The notes beneath the pieces are model-generated. The model was not told the origin of the DNA. It was given only the letters and a program-made list of their open reading frames with translations, and did not search any database. DNA of 64,000 nt from DASVDE01 sp036381235 (lineage in GTDB: Bacteria; Actinomycetota; Thermoleophilia; Solirubrobacterales; 70-9): the NCBI GenBank assembly GCA_036381235.1, contig DASVDE010000012.1, positions 1 to 64,000 of the forward strand, written 5' to 3'. Below are positions 10,132 through 19,881 of this stretch, one piece after another; the stretch's first letter is position 1, and every line of letters begins with the position of its first letter. The position numbers and the translations under genes were made by a program.

Positions 10132-11048
10132 CCGAGCGCCTCGGCGCCGGCGACGACTTCCAAGATTTCCTGGGTGATCTCAGCCTGGCGGACCCGGTTC
10201 ATCTCCAAGGTCAGGTCCTCCATCATCTGCTCCGCGTTCTCCGCCGCATTGCGCATCGCGGTCATCCGCGCCCCCAGCTCCGAGGCGGCTGACTCGAGCA
10301 GGGCCCGGTACACGGAGATATTCACGTACTCGGGGATCAGCTGAGCAAGCAGCTCCTCGGCGTCGGGCTCGTACTCCCAGAGCGCCGCCGCGTGAGCCTT
10401 CTCCGCTTCGGTCTCCTCGCCAGATTCCTCCTCGCCGGCAACCCCCTCGCCGGTCACCTCGGCCTGCTGCAGCGGCAACAGGGTCTGGCGCCAGACGTGC
10501 TGGGTCAGCGGTGAAACGTAGCGGTTGTAGATCAGCTCGACCCGGTCCAGGTCCTCATCGACGTAGCGTGCGGTCAGCTCCCCACCGATCTCGCGTGCAT
10601 TGGCGAATCCGGGGCGATCGGTGAACCCGGTGTAGGAGCTGCTCAGGTCCTGCTTGCGGAAGGTCAAGGCGGAGACGCCCTTGCGCCCGATCGCAGAGAA
10701 CACCGGCTCGACGCCGCCCTCACGAAGCTCGTTCCCGAGGCGCATTCCGTCGCGGATGATGTTGGTGTTGAAGGCGCCGGCGAGGCCGCGGTCGCCGGTG
10801 ATCAGGACGATCCCGACCCGCTTGACCTCCTCGCGCTCGACCATGACCGGCACCCGCGGCATCCCGCCGGCCTGCTCGGCCGCGCGGCGAGTGAGCTTGC
10901 GCATCCCCTGCGCGTAGGGACGCAGCGCCTCGATCCGCTGCTCGGCGCGCCGCAGTCGAGCCGCCGCGACCATCTCCATCGCCCGCGTGATCTTGTTGAT
11001 GTTCTTGATCGACGCAATGCGGCTCTTGACGTCCTTCTGCGAGGCCAT
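10128..11048 (-). CDS. atpG: F1Fo ATP synthase gamma subunit
   Basis: Rotor shaft subunit. Both ends carry the conserved coiled coil: MASQKDVKSRIASIKNINKI at the N-terminus and MRNAAENAEQMMEDLTLEMN at the C-terminus. The 306 residues include an acidic insertion around 195-225 (EEESGEETEAEK) of the kind seen in actinobacterial gamma subunits and linked there to reduced ATP hydrolysis. The stop codon overlaps the dispersed repeat that separates it from atpD. Confidence 0.97.
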   Translation of the reverse strand: MASQKDVKSRIASIKNINKITRAMEMVAAARLRRAEQRIEALRPYAQGMRKLTRRAAEQAGGMPRVPVMVEREEVKRVGIVLITGDRGLAGAFNTNIIRDGMRLGNELREGGVEPVFSAIGRKGVSALTFRKQDLSSSYTGFTDRPGFANAREIGGELTARYVDEDLDRVELIYNRYVSPLTQHVWRQTLLPLQQAEVTGEGVAGEEESGEETEAEKAHAAALWEYEPDAEELLAQLIPEYVNISVYRALLESAASELGARMTAMRNAAENAEQMMEDLTLEMNRVRQAEITQEILEVVAGAEALG

Positions 11049-11067
11049 GGTCTAGCGAGCCCGGCCC

Positions 11068-12696
<1,629 letters not shown>

Positions 12697-12714
12697 CTCG
12701 GTTCCGATGCCTCC

Positions 12715-13248
12715 TTACGCCGCCTGTGCGACGTTCTTTCGAAGTTTCTCCAAGCGACTGCGGATGCTGGCGTCGAGGACCATGTTGCCGACCTGCAGCA
12801 CGATCCCGCCGAGGACCTCGGGGTCCACGCGGCTCGCCAGCTCGACCTTCTGGCCGGTTTGCTTCTCGATCTCCTCGCCGATCTTCCCGACCACCTCGGG
12901 CTCCAGTTCGACGGCACTGGTCACGGTCACCTCTATGCGGCGGTTCTCCTGCTTCCACAGCTCCTCGAACTCGCGCCGGATGCGGAATACATCCTGCATC
13001 CGGTGCTTCTCGATCAGCAGCTCGAGGAAGTTGATGAACTCCGGCTCGGCGCCGTCGATCGCCCCCTTCAGCCCGTCGCTCTTCTCGGCCGAGGAGAAGT
13101 AGGGGCTGAAACAGAAGACCTGCAGCTCGCGGTTTGAGTCGAGGGCGTCGGCGAACTGCCCGAGCTGCTCGCGGATCTCCGCCAGCTTCCCCTTCCCTTT
13201 GGCGACGTCGAACAACGCCTCCGCGTACACACGAGCCGCTTCGGACAT
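12715..13248 (-). CDS. atpH: F1Fo ATP synthase delta subunit
   Basis: Peripheral stalk cap (177 residues, normal length). The N-terminal helical domain opens EAARVYAEALFDVA, and the C-terminal domain has GGIVLQVGNMVLDASIRSRL, the conserved end of OSCP/delta proteins. It overlaps atpF by one base, which indicates tight coupling. It is a free-standing delta, not the b-delta fusion of Mycobacterium. Confidence 0.96.
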   Translation of the reverse strand: MSEAARVYAEALFDVAKGKGKLAEIREQLGQFADALDSNRELQVFCFSPYFSSAEKSDGLKGAIDGAEPEFINFLELLIEKHRMQDVFRIRREFEELWKQENRRIEVTVTSAVELEPEVVGKIGEEIEKQTGQKVELASRVDPEVLGGIVLQVGNMVLDASIRSRLEKLRKNVAQAA

Positions 13249-13838
13249 CAGCTATGCGACTCCTCCGCCCCGGATAGAGCCGTGAAGTCGACCTCGCTGA
13301 GGGCGTCCTCGACCAGGCGGCGCTGGTCGTCGGCGTTGAGCGTCTTGCGGGTCACCTTCTCGGTGGCCAGCACCGTCAGGTCGGCGACCTCCTTGCGGAT
13401 CTGCTGCAGTGAGCGCCGGGTCTCGGCCTCGATGTCGCGCTTCGCCGCGGCGACCAGCTCCTCGCGCTTCTCCTTGCCGGCTGCGGTCGCCTCCGCGGTC
13501 GCCGTCTCCGCCGCCTTGCGAGCGCGGGCCATGATGTCGTCGGCCTGCTCGCGGGCCTCGGCGAGGCGCTCGCGGTACTCCTGGAGCAGCTCGTCGGACT
13601 CCTTGCGCTGGCGCTCCGCGGCCTCGATCGACTCCGCGATCGCTTTGGCCCGCTTGTCCAGCGCCTCCTGGATTTTCGGGAAGGCGACCTTGCTCAACAC
13701 CCACATCGTGAAGAGGAAGAGGACCAGCGTCCAGATCATCAGGCCGAGGCCCGGGGAGACCAGGAAGCTGCCGCCTCCCTCCTCGGTGCCATGTTCCGCC
13801 TGCGCAAGGACCAGCGCTATGTCGGCGAGAACCCCCAC
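13248..13838 (-). CDS. atpF: F1Fo ATP synthase b subunit
   Basis: Peripheral stalk membrane subunit. One N-terminal membrane helix (about 28-50, LGLMIWTLVLFLFTMWVL) is followed by a long Ala/Glu/Lys/Arg-rich helix (about 55-185) that dimerises and reaches delta. 196 residues. Only one b gene is present, so the stalk is presumably a homodimer. It is 3 bp after atpE. Confidence 0.96.
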   Translation of the reverse strand: MGVLADIALVLAQAEHGTEEGGGSFLVSPGLGLMIWTLVLFLFTMWVLSKVAFPKIQEALDKRAKAIAESIEAAERQRKESDELLQEYRERLAEAREQADDIMARARKAAETATAEATAAGKEKREELVAAAKRDIEAETRRSLQQIRKEVADLTVLATEKVTRKTLNADDQRRLVEDALSEVDFTALSGAEESHS

Positions 13839-13841
13839 GGC

Positions 13842-14114
13842 CTAGAGGAAGAAGGCGATCAGGCCGAAGATGAACGTGTAGAAGGCGACGGCCTCGGTAA
13901 GCGCGAAGCCGAGCCAGCGAATGCTCTGAAGCTCGTCTTTCATCTCAGGCTGGCGGGCGACGGACTCGATCTCCTTGCCGAAGATGAAGCCGATGCCGAT
14001 ACCGGCGCCGATCGAGCCGAGGCCCGCTCCGACACCGAGGGCGACCGCCTTGCCGGCGTCGGTTACGCCGGCGTCGGTGACCTCGGCGATCGGTAGCAAC
14101 GTGGGATCCATCAA
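13842..14114 (-). CDS. atpE: F1Fo ATP synthase c subunit
   Basis: Proteolipid of the rotor ring. Two membrane helices flank the polar loop ARQPE (residues 53-57). The ion-binding carboxylate is Glu74 in GFALTEAVAFYTF. The first helix has the Gly-rich packing motif GAGLGSIGAGIGIGF. No Na+-specific Gln/Ser pair is obvious, so protons are the likely coupling ion. At 90 residues it has about 20 extra at the N-terminus. AAAGGAGT precedes the start by a few bases, a strong ribosome site that fits the high copy need. Confidence 0.96.
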   Translation of the reverse strand: MMDPTLLPIAEVTDAGVTDAGKAVALGVGAGLGSIGAGIGIGFIFGKEIESVARQPEMKDELQSIRWLGFALTEAVAFYTFIFGLIAFFL

Positions 14115-14125
14115 GTGACTCCTTT

Positions 14126-15034
14126 TTAGTGGCTGGCGGAGGTCGCTCCGCCGAGGTAGATAGCTGTCAGGGTCGAGAAGATAAAGGCCTGAAGAGTGGC
14201 GATAAGGCCGACCTCGAGAACGAAGAAGAAGAAGGCGAGAGGGAATGTGAGCGCGCCCAGCGCGGCGATGCCGAGCAGCACGGCGAGCCCGCCGCCCATG
14301 AACAGCAGCAGCAGATGGCCGGCGAGGATGTTGGCGAAGAGACGAACGGAGAGCGAGATCAGCCGCGCGAAGTGAGAGATCGCCTCGATCACGAAGATGA
14401 ACGCCTTGCCAATCGGGTTCATCTCCTCCAGGCCGGGGGGAAGCCAGCTCGCCATGTAGGGGATGAAGCCCTTGGCCCGGATTCCCTCGAAGTGATAGGA
14501 GAGCCAGACGACCAGGGTCAGCACCAGCGGGATCGAGAGGTTGGCGGTCGCCGCGTAGATCGCAAACGACGGGACCTCCACGCCGAAGATGGACACCGCG
14601 TGCTCGGTGTTGGTCGGCAGCGGCAGGAAGCCGAGCATGTTCGAGAACCAGATCCAGAAGAAGAGCGCTGCCAGGAACGGGAACCAGCGGGCTGCCATCT
14701 TCGGGTCGAGGTTGCCGCCGGTGATGTTGTTTTTGGTCATGTCATAGGCGACCTCGATCGCGGTCTGCACCCGATTCGGCTTCTGCTGCATACGGCGGCT
14801 GATCCAGACCATCGTGAGCATCGTCAGCCCGCTGGCCAGCACCAGGTAGAGCACCGCCTTGTTGATGCTGAGGTCGACGCCGCCGAGATGGATCGAGACC
14901 CAGGGCTCGAGCTTGAACTCGTTCTGCGGCTGGAAGGACTCGTCTTTGCCGGAGCTGCCGAAGATCAGCAGCATCAGGATCGCGATTGCGAAGTAGACGC
15001 CGATCCCGATCAGGACTTTGGTTTTCGTCTTCAC
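14126..15034 (-). CDS. atpB: F1Fo ATP synthase a subunit
   Basis: Stator channel subunit (302 residues from GTG at 15032-15034). The start is set by GGGGAGGT placed 6 nt upstream; the open frame continues further upstream but overlaps the atpI-like gene. Several membrane helices are evident. The essential arginine is in SLSVRLFANILAGH, and the matching polar helix near the C-terminus contains EVGLIATLQAFIFS. GTG overlaps the TGA of the preceding gene (GTGA), so translation is coupled. Confidence 0.95.
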   Translation of the reverse strand: MKTKTKVLIGIGVYFAIAILMLLIFGSSGKDESFQPQNEFKLEPWVSIHLGGVDLSINKAVLYLVLASGLTMLTMVWISRRMQQKPNRVQTAIEVAYDMTKNNITGGNLDPKMAARWFPFLAALFFWIWFSNMLGFLPLPTNTEHAVSIFGVEVPSFAIYAATANLSIPLVLTLVVWLSYHFEGIRAKGFIPYMASWLPPGLEEMNPIGKAFIFVIEAISHFARLISLSVRLFANILAGHLLLLFMGGGLAVLLGIAALGALTFPLAFFFFVLEVGLIATLQAFIFSTLTAIYLGGATSASH

Positions 15035-15408
15035 GGAACCACCTCCCCCTCGGGCTCGAGCAGGTGGGCGATGCCCTGGGCGGCGAAGGAGATCGTGAAC
15101 AGGCCCGTTACCAGCAGGGCCGCCGCCAAGCCGGCCTCGCGGCTGGACAGCAAGCCGACCAGCAGCACCGAGAGCGTCATCAGCCAAACGCGGCCGAGCG
15201 TCGACGCCGCGGTCATCCCCATCGCCTTCTGGCGATTGCCGGCGGCGAGAGCCGCGGCGGCGCTGCGAGCGACAACGGTCTGGATCGTCCGCTGCGCCAG
15301 CCAGGCGCCGGCGCCGACCGCATAGCCAACGAGCGGGAATCCGCCAAGCACAAAAACCGCAAGGGCGGCGGCGAGCACCAAAAGGTCGACGTACTTGGGA
15401 GGAGACAT
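15031..15408 (-). CDS. AtpI-like small membrane protein at the head of the atp operon
   Basis: 125-residue membrane protein with about four hydrophobic segments (LLVLAAALAVFVLGGFPLVG; a second around residues 26-45; VWLMTLSVLLVGLLSS; AALLVTGLFTISFAAQGI). Position before atpB and overall shape fit AtpI/subunit I, which helps c-ring assembly or Mg uptake. No sequence motif proves it. The ATG at 15408 has no Shine-Dalgarno: a hairpin with TTTT directly abuts it (15414-15439), so leaderless translation or a different start is possible. Confidence 0.7.
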   Translation of the reverse strand: MSPPKYVDLLVLAAALAVFVLGGFPLVGYAVGAGAWLAQRTIQTVVARSAAAALAAGNRQKAMGMTAASTLGRVWLMTLSVLLVGLLSSREAGLAAALLVTGLFTISFAAQGIAHLLEPEGEVVP

Positions 15409-15439
15409 AAAAGCCGCCCGGCTCGGGCCGAGCGGGCGG
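15409..15439 (-). terminator. Hairpin plus T4 abutting the first atp-operon start codon
   Basis: On the minus strand CCGCCC...CGAGC pairs within 15414-15439 (6-bp and 5-bp stems, one bulged base, 3-nt loop). It is followed by GC and then TTTT running straight into the ATG at 15408. This is the form of an intrinsic terminator for wecA transcripts or an attenuator for the atp operon. Confidence 0.6.
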
Positions 15440-15516
15440 ACTGGCGACTATATCCGAACGGCCCCCGGAATGACGTGCCCCCAAATGGCGCTGTAGAGCC
15501 AAGTTCGTGAGGCTTG

Positions 15517-16644
15517 TTACAACCTGTTACTAACTCTTTCTTCGAGCTCGATCGCCTCGAATTCACCAGTCTCGGGATTGAGGCGCCCTCGGCGTAGCTT
15601 GAGGATCTCCAAGACGTAGATCAGATAGATGCTGGAGGCGAGGGCAAGCAGGCCGCAAACGACCATCACCGCAGTCCAAAGAGCGTCGAAGTGGCCGCGA
15701 TCGTCGCTGTAGGGGACGAAGCGAAGCGCCAGCGCCAGCCCGGCGAGGACCAGGGTCCAGCCGTAGAGGTAGGCCAGCGTGCGGCGCTGGGAGAAGCCGA
15801 TATTGGCCATCCGGTGATGGAAGTGCCAGCTGTCGGCCTGGTAGATCGGCTGGCGGTATTTGAGGCGCTTGGCGATCACGAAGCCGGTGTCGAGGATCGG
15901 CACGGCGAGAACGACCAACGGCAGGAAAAGGGCAACGACGGCGTTCGTCTTCAGCGAGCCCTGCACCGCCGCGGTCGCCAGCAGGTAGCCGAGCAGGTTG
16001 GAGCCCGTGTCCCCCATGAAGCTGGAGGCGGGAGGGAAGCCGTGGCGGAGGAAGCCGAGCGCGCCGCCGGCGGTGAGCGCGGCGAGCACTCCGGCGGCGT
16101 TTCGGTCCAGCGAGAGGGCGATCGTGGCGAAGGTCACGGCGGCGATTACGCAGACACCGGCGGCGAGCCCATCCACCCCGTCGATGAAGTTGACGACGTT
16201 GACGACGGCGACGATGCCGAACACGGTCAATGGGTAGGCGACCCAGCCGAGCTCGAAGCCGCCGACGAACGGCAGGGTAAGCACGTCCGGATGGACCCCG
16301 CCCGCCACCGGGATGGTGGCGGCGGCGATCTGGCCCAACAGCTTCGGCAGGGCCGGCAGGCCGCGGACGTCGTCGAGGACGCCGACCGCGGCGATTGCCG
16401 CGGCGCCGATCAGGATCGAGCGGCTCTCTCCGTCGGCCGGCAGCCAGATCCAGCCGGCAACCTCGATCCCGACGAAGATCGCCAGGCCGGAGAGGCGCGG
16501 CATCGGCCGATCGTGGAGCCCGCGCTCCTTCGGTGGATCTATCGCTCCAATGCGGTAGGCGAGCCGTTCGGCGTAGGGAACCAGCAGCCAGGCGATAGCG
16601 GCGGCTGCGAGGAAGGCGAGGACTGCGTCGGTGGTCGATGCCAC
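15517..16644 (-). CDS. WecA/TagO/MraY-type polyprenyl-phosphate sugar-1-phosphate transferase
   Basis: Integral membrane enzyme that starts lipid-linked glycan synthesis by moving HexNAc-1-P from UDP-sugar to undecaprenyl phosphate. About 10-11 membrane segments in 375 residues. Family motifs are present in order: PPKERGLHDRPMPRLSG, VLDDVRGL, NVVNFIDGVDGLAAG (metal-binding Asp), FMGDTGSN and HFHHRM. The GTG start at 16642-16644 has no Shine-Dalgarno because a MITE-like element lies 7 nt upstream. Its place between glyA/DUF354 and atp is a typical actinobacterial arrangement, where it is called wecA or rfe. Confidence 0.93.
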   Translation of the reverse strand: MASTTDAVLAFLAAAAIAWLLVPYAERLAYRIGAIDPPKERGLHDRPMPRLSGLAIFVGIEVAGWIWLPADGESRSILIGAAAIAAVGVLDDVRGLPALPKLLGQIAAATIPVAGGVHPDVLTLPFVGGFELGWVAYPLTVFGIVAVVNVVNFIDGVDGLAAGVCVIAAVTFATIALSLDRNAAGVLAALTAGGALGFLRHGFPPASSFMGDTGSNLLGYLLATAAVQGSLKTNAVVALFLPLVVLAVPILDTGFVIAKRLKYRQPIYQADSWHFHHRMANIGFSQRRTLAYLYGWTLVLAGLALALRFVPYSDDRGHFDALWTAVMVVCGLLALASSIYLIYVLEILKLRRGRLNPETGEFEAIELEERVSNRL

Positions 16645-16651
16645 TTAGAGG

Positions 16652-16758
16652 GGTGTCCCGGTAGGGGTTCCGCTTAACTTTTTCCGAAGACACGCTGCGG
16701 CTGTCCGCGGACGTCTTCGCGGAAAAAGTACAAGACGCTCCACCCCTACCGGGACACC
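16652..16758. mobile_element. 107-bp MITE-like palindromic element
   Basis: Perfect 17-bp terminal inverted repeats, GGTGTCCCGGTAGGGGT (16652-16668) and its complement (16742-16758). An inner stem pairs ACTTTTTCCG-AAGAC with GTCTTC-GC-GGAAAAAGT. The right repeat encodes the last residues and TAG stop of the DUF354 gene, and the left repeat ends 7 nt before the wecA start. No transposase and no clear target duplication. Confidence 0.65.
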
Positions 16759-17756
16759 TCGCCAAGCACGGCGTCAACCAGCACTTGCGGGTCCCGAGGG
16801 TGCAGGACGCCGACGGGGGCCTCTCGCTTGCGCAGCGGAAGCGCCTCCGGGTCGGTGAGGACCTGGAGGCGTCCCTCGACGATCAGGGCCTCGTCGACGC
16901 CTCCCATGCGGCCGGCGAAGGTCGTGTAGACGGGGGTGCCCAGCGCCACGGCCTCGCGGTTCATCGTCCCCCCCGCGCTGACCACCAGATCGGCATAGGC
17001 GATCAGGCTCTGGGCGTCGATCGCCCGTTCGGGGACGACCAGGTTGGGGGCGTTTCTCGCCCGGGCGGCGACACCCTGCGACTCAGTGCGTGGGATCACC
17101 ACCGCCTGTGCGCCAGGCTCGGCGGCGAGCCTGGCGATAACTCGCTCATAGAGGTCGTTGCGGGCGTGGTACTCGGAGGTCTCCGGAGGTGGGCGGACAA
17201 CGACCAGCACCTTCTCCCGGTCGAGCCCCAGCTCGTCGATCACCGCTGGATCGGGCTCAAAATCGGCGAGGTAGTACTCCTCCTTGAGGCCCGGGTAACG
17301 AAACAGCTTTCCCTCGCCGGCGCCGGTCCGCGCCAGGCGCTCGACCGGGATCGCGTCCGGCGCCAGCACCCGCTTCGCCACGCGAAAGCTGATCTGCCGC
17401 TGGACGCCGGCGAACTCGTAGTCCTGCATCTGCACCGAGGGAATCCGGAACAGGGCTGAGACGACCGCCAGGTCGACCGAGCCGTGCGCGATCGCCAGCT
17501 GTGGCCGCCGACTCCAGACGACTCTGGCCAGCCGCGTCGAGCGCCCCGCCAGCGCCAGTCCCTTGCCCAGCTTGGACCCCCCGCCATGACTCCCCACCGC
17601 CGTATAGGGGATGCCGAGCCGCTTGAGTATCCCCAGCGTCTGCCCGTACTCCCGCGCGGTGACGAAGACCTCGTCACCGCGCGCCTCGAACCGCTCGATC
17701 AGCGGCCGCAGGACGAGCGGGTGGGCCGCCGCGGTGCAATCAACCCAGATCCTCAC
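16746..17756 (-). CDS. DUF354 family protein (glycosyltransferase-like fold)
   Basis: 336-residue protein of the DUF354 family, which has a GT-B-like two-domain shape and occurs in envelope polysaccharide loci. It opens MRIWVDCTAAAHPLVLRPLI and has VRPPPETSEYH in the linker. The C-terminal domain holds VVSAGGTMNREAVALGTPVYT, similar to the UDP-binding loop of MurG/UDP-GlcNAc 2-epimerase proteins. No enzymatic activity is assigned. The final codons (GEVSR-stop) lie inside the terminal repeat of the MITE-like element at 16652-16758, so the native C-terminus may have been replaced. Confidence 0.85.
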   Translation of the reverse strand: MRIWVDCTAAAHPLVLRPLIERFEARGDEVFVTAREYGQTLGILKRLGIPYTAVGSHGGGSKLGKGLALAGRSTRLARVVWSRRPQLAIAHGSVDLAVVSALFRIPSVQMQDYEFAGVQRQISFRVAKRVLAPDAIPVERLARTGAGEGKLFRYPGLKEEYYLADFEPDPAVIDELGLDREKVLVVVRPPPETSEYHARNDLYERVIARLAAEPGAQAVVIPRTESQGVAARARNAPNLVVPERAIDAQSLIAYADLVVSAGGTMNREAVALGTPVYTTFAGRMGGVDEALIVEGRLQVLTDPEALPLRKREAPVGVLHPRDPQVLVDAVLGEVSR

Positions 17757-17769
17757 CTGGGAAGCGTCC

Positions 17770-19053
17770 TTAAGCGACGGCCGGGGCGGAAAGCTGGGGG
17801 TAGAGCGGGTAGCGGTCCATCAGGGTGCGGGTGCGTTCACCCAGGCCGTCCTTCTCGGACTCGAACTCGTCAGAGAGGGCGATCGCGATCACCTCGGCGA
17901 TCTCACGCATGTCGTCCTCGAGCATGCCGCGGGTGGTCAGCGCCGGAGTGCCGATTCGCAGGCCGGAAGGGTTCATCGGCGGGCGCTCGTCGAACGGGAT
18001 CGCGTTGCGGTTGACGGTGATCCCGACCGCCTCGAGGCGATCCTCGGCGCTCTGCCCGTCTAGCCCGGTGGGCGTCAAATCGACGAGGACGAGATGGACG
18101 TCGGTGCCACCGGTCAGGACAGGAACGCCACCCGCCTGCAAGCCCTCGGCGAACGCCTGCGCGTTGGCGATCGTCTGTCGCTGACGGGCGCGGAACGGCT
18201 CGGAGGCGGCAATCCGCAGAGCAACCGCCTTGGCGGCGATCGTGTGCATCAGCGGCCCGCCCTGTTGGCCGGGAAAGACCGCTTTGTCGACTGCCTGCGC
18301 ATGCTCCTCCTTGCTGAGGATCATGCCGCTGCGCGGGCCGCAGAGCGTCTTGTGGATCGTCGTCGTGACGACATCGGCGTGCTCGACCGGATTGGGATGC
18401 TCGCCGGCGGCGACCAGACCGGCGAAATGGGCCATGTCGACCATCAGCTTCGCCCCCACCGAGTCAGCGATCTCGCGGAAGGCGGCGAAGTCGAGGTGAC
18501 GCGGGTAGGCGGACCAGCCGGCGACGATCAGGGCGGGCCTGTGCTCCTCGGCGAGCCGCGCGACCTCGTCCATGTCGACCAGCAGGTCCTCGCGGCGGAC
18601 GTGGTAGGGGACCGGGTTGTAGAGCTTCCCCGAGACGTTGATCTTCATTCCGTGGCTGAGGTGACCGCCGTGGTCGAGCGCCATCCCGAGGAACGTGTCG
18701 CCCGGTTCGAGCAGCGCCATGTAGGCGGCGTTGTTGGCCTGGGCGCCGGCGTGCGCCTGGACGTTGGCGTGCTCGGCGCCGAACAGCGCCTTCGCCCGGT
18801 CGATCGCCAGCTGCTCGGCGACGTCTACCTCCTCGCAGCCCCCGTAGTAGCGGCGGCCGGGATAGCCCTCGGCGTACTTGTTGGTCAGCACCGAGCCGAC
18901 CGCATCGAGCACCGCCTGGGGCACGAAGTTCTCCGAGGCGATCATCTCCAGCGTCCCCTGCTGGCGTCGCAGCTCGGCGTCGAGCACCGCGGCGATCTCG
19001 GGATCGACCTCAGCCAGAGGGGCGGCTTGGAAGTTTTCAGGAAGCTCCGTCAC
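17770..19053 (-). CDS. glyA: Serine hydroxymethyltransferase
   Basis: PLP enzyme converting serine and THF to glycine and methylene-THF, the main source of one-carbon units. 427 residues from the GTG at 19051-19053 (VTELPENFQAAPLAEVDPEI); longer in-frame starts would run into the divergent gene. The PLP lysine is in TTTIHKTLCGPRSG. EMIASENFVPQAVLDAVGS and YAEGYPGRRYYGGCE are strongly conserved. The 42-bp gap to the divergent lysyl-oxidase-like gene must hold both promoters. Confidence 0.97.
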   Translation of the reverse strand: MTELPENFQAAPLAEVDPEIAAVLDAELRRQQGTLEMIASENFVPQAVLDAVGSVLTNKYAEGYPGRRYYGGCEEVDVAEQLAIDRAKALFGAEHANVQAHAGAQANNAAYMALLEPGDTFLGMALDHGGHLSHGMKINVSGKLYNPVPYHVRREDLLVDMDEVARLAEEHRPALIVAGWSAYPRHLDFAAFREIADSVGAKLMVDMAHFAGLVAAGEHPNPVEHADVVTTTIHKTLCGPRSGMILSKEEHAQAVDKAVFPGQQGGPLMHTIAAKAVALRIAASEPFRARQRQTIANAQAFAEGLQAGGVPVLTGGTDVHLVLVDLTPTGLDGQSAEDRLEAVGITVNRNAIPFDERPPMNPSGLRIGTPALTTRGMLEDDMREIAEVIAIALSDEFESEKDGLGERTRTLMDRYPLYPQLSAPAVA

Positions 19054-19095
19054 GGGTGAGCGACCATAGCAACGGACCTGGATAGCCTGGGGCCG

Positions 19096-19881
19096 GTGAA
19101 GAGCCGCTTTCTGCTGTTTGTCGCAAGCCTCTGCCTGGTGGGAATCGCACTCCCGGCTGCGGCGTTCGGTGCCGAAAACCCCTGCGTGGGACCCGAAGCC
19201 GCGGAGTTCCTCTGCCCGGACCTGCGGGTGGGACCGGCCGCCGACCTGTTCGTCGAGCGGCGGGGCGGCGGCTACTACGGCAATGGGCGGGGGGTGCTTC
19301 TGCACGCGGCCAACGACATCCGCTCACGGGGACGCGGGCCGATGGAGCTGCGAGGTCGGCGCTACAAGCGCAACTGGATGCGAGCCAACCAGGCGATCTA
19401 CAAGGTCGGCGGCGGCGTCAGCATCTTCCGCACCGAGGCTCAGTTCCACTTCTACGACGTCGGCTATGAGTACGGCGGCTCCTATTGGAAAGTCCACAAC
19501 CCGTTGAGCATGGAGATCTGGTCGCTCGACGCCCAACGACAGCCGCTGGCGCGCGTGCGCAAGGGGCCAAAGGTCTTCTACTGCTTCCGGGACCTGGAGC
19601 GGACGCGCGCAATGAAGCGCTCACCGCATCGCCGCGTCTACCCCGCCTGCAGCCAGGACCCGGGGCGCAAGCGGCTGCGCCTCGGCACCTCGGTCGGCTG
19701 GTCGGACATCTACCCCTCGACCTACGACCGTCAGTGGGTCAACGTGAGCGGCCTACGAGGCTGCTTCGCTTTCGTAATGCGGGTGGACCCCCAGAACCTC
19801 CTCTACGAGTCCAACGAGAGCAACAACCGCTCGGCCCGCATCATCCGCCTCCCCTACCGCCCTGGCCCTCAACACTGCTGA
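19096..19881 (+). CDS. Secreted lysyl-oxidase-like protein with degenerate copper site
   Basis: 261 residues from GTG at 19096. A signal peptide (about 1-26, FLLFVASLCLVGIALPAAAFG) indicates export. The C-terminal half follows the lysyl oxidase fold: GPKVFYC (159-163), GTSVGWSDIYPSTYDRQWV (198-215, written here as the conserved GxSxGWxDxY) and ESNESNN (238-244). By eye alignment Lys159 and Tyr206 match the pair that forms the LTQ cofactor in animal enzymes. The copper motif HxHxH appears as YxKxH at 130-134, leaving only His134. It may be structural or binding rather than oxidative. It is inserted on the opposite strand in a conserved housekeeping cluster, and its 3' end overlaps sua5 by 41 bp. 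Confidence 0.78.
   Translation: MKSRFLLFVASLCLVGIALPAAAFGAENPCVGPEAAEFLCPDLRVGPAADLFVERRGGGYYGNGRGVLLHAANDIRSRGRGPMELRGRRYKRNWMRANQAIYKVGGGVSIFRTEAQFHFYDVGYEYGGSYWKVHNPLSMEIWSLDAQRQPLARVRKGPKVFYCFRDLERTRAMKRSPHRRVYPACSQDPGRKRLRLGTSVGWSDIYPSTYDRQWVNVSGLRGCFAFVMRVDPQNLLYESNESNNRSARIIRLPYRPGPQHC

Noticed and set aside
15035..15502. N-terminal extension of atpB giving a 458-residue protein.
   Set aside because: It overlaps the atpI-like gene in another frame; GGGGAGGT fixes the GTG at 15034 and gives a normal 302-residue subunit a.
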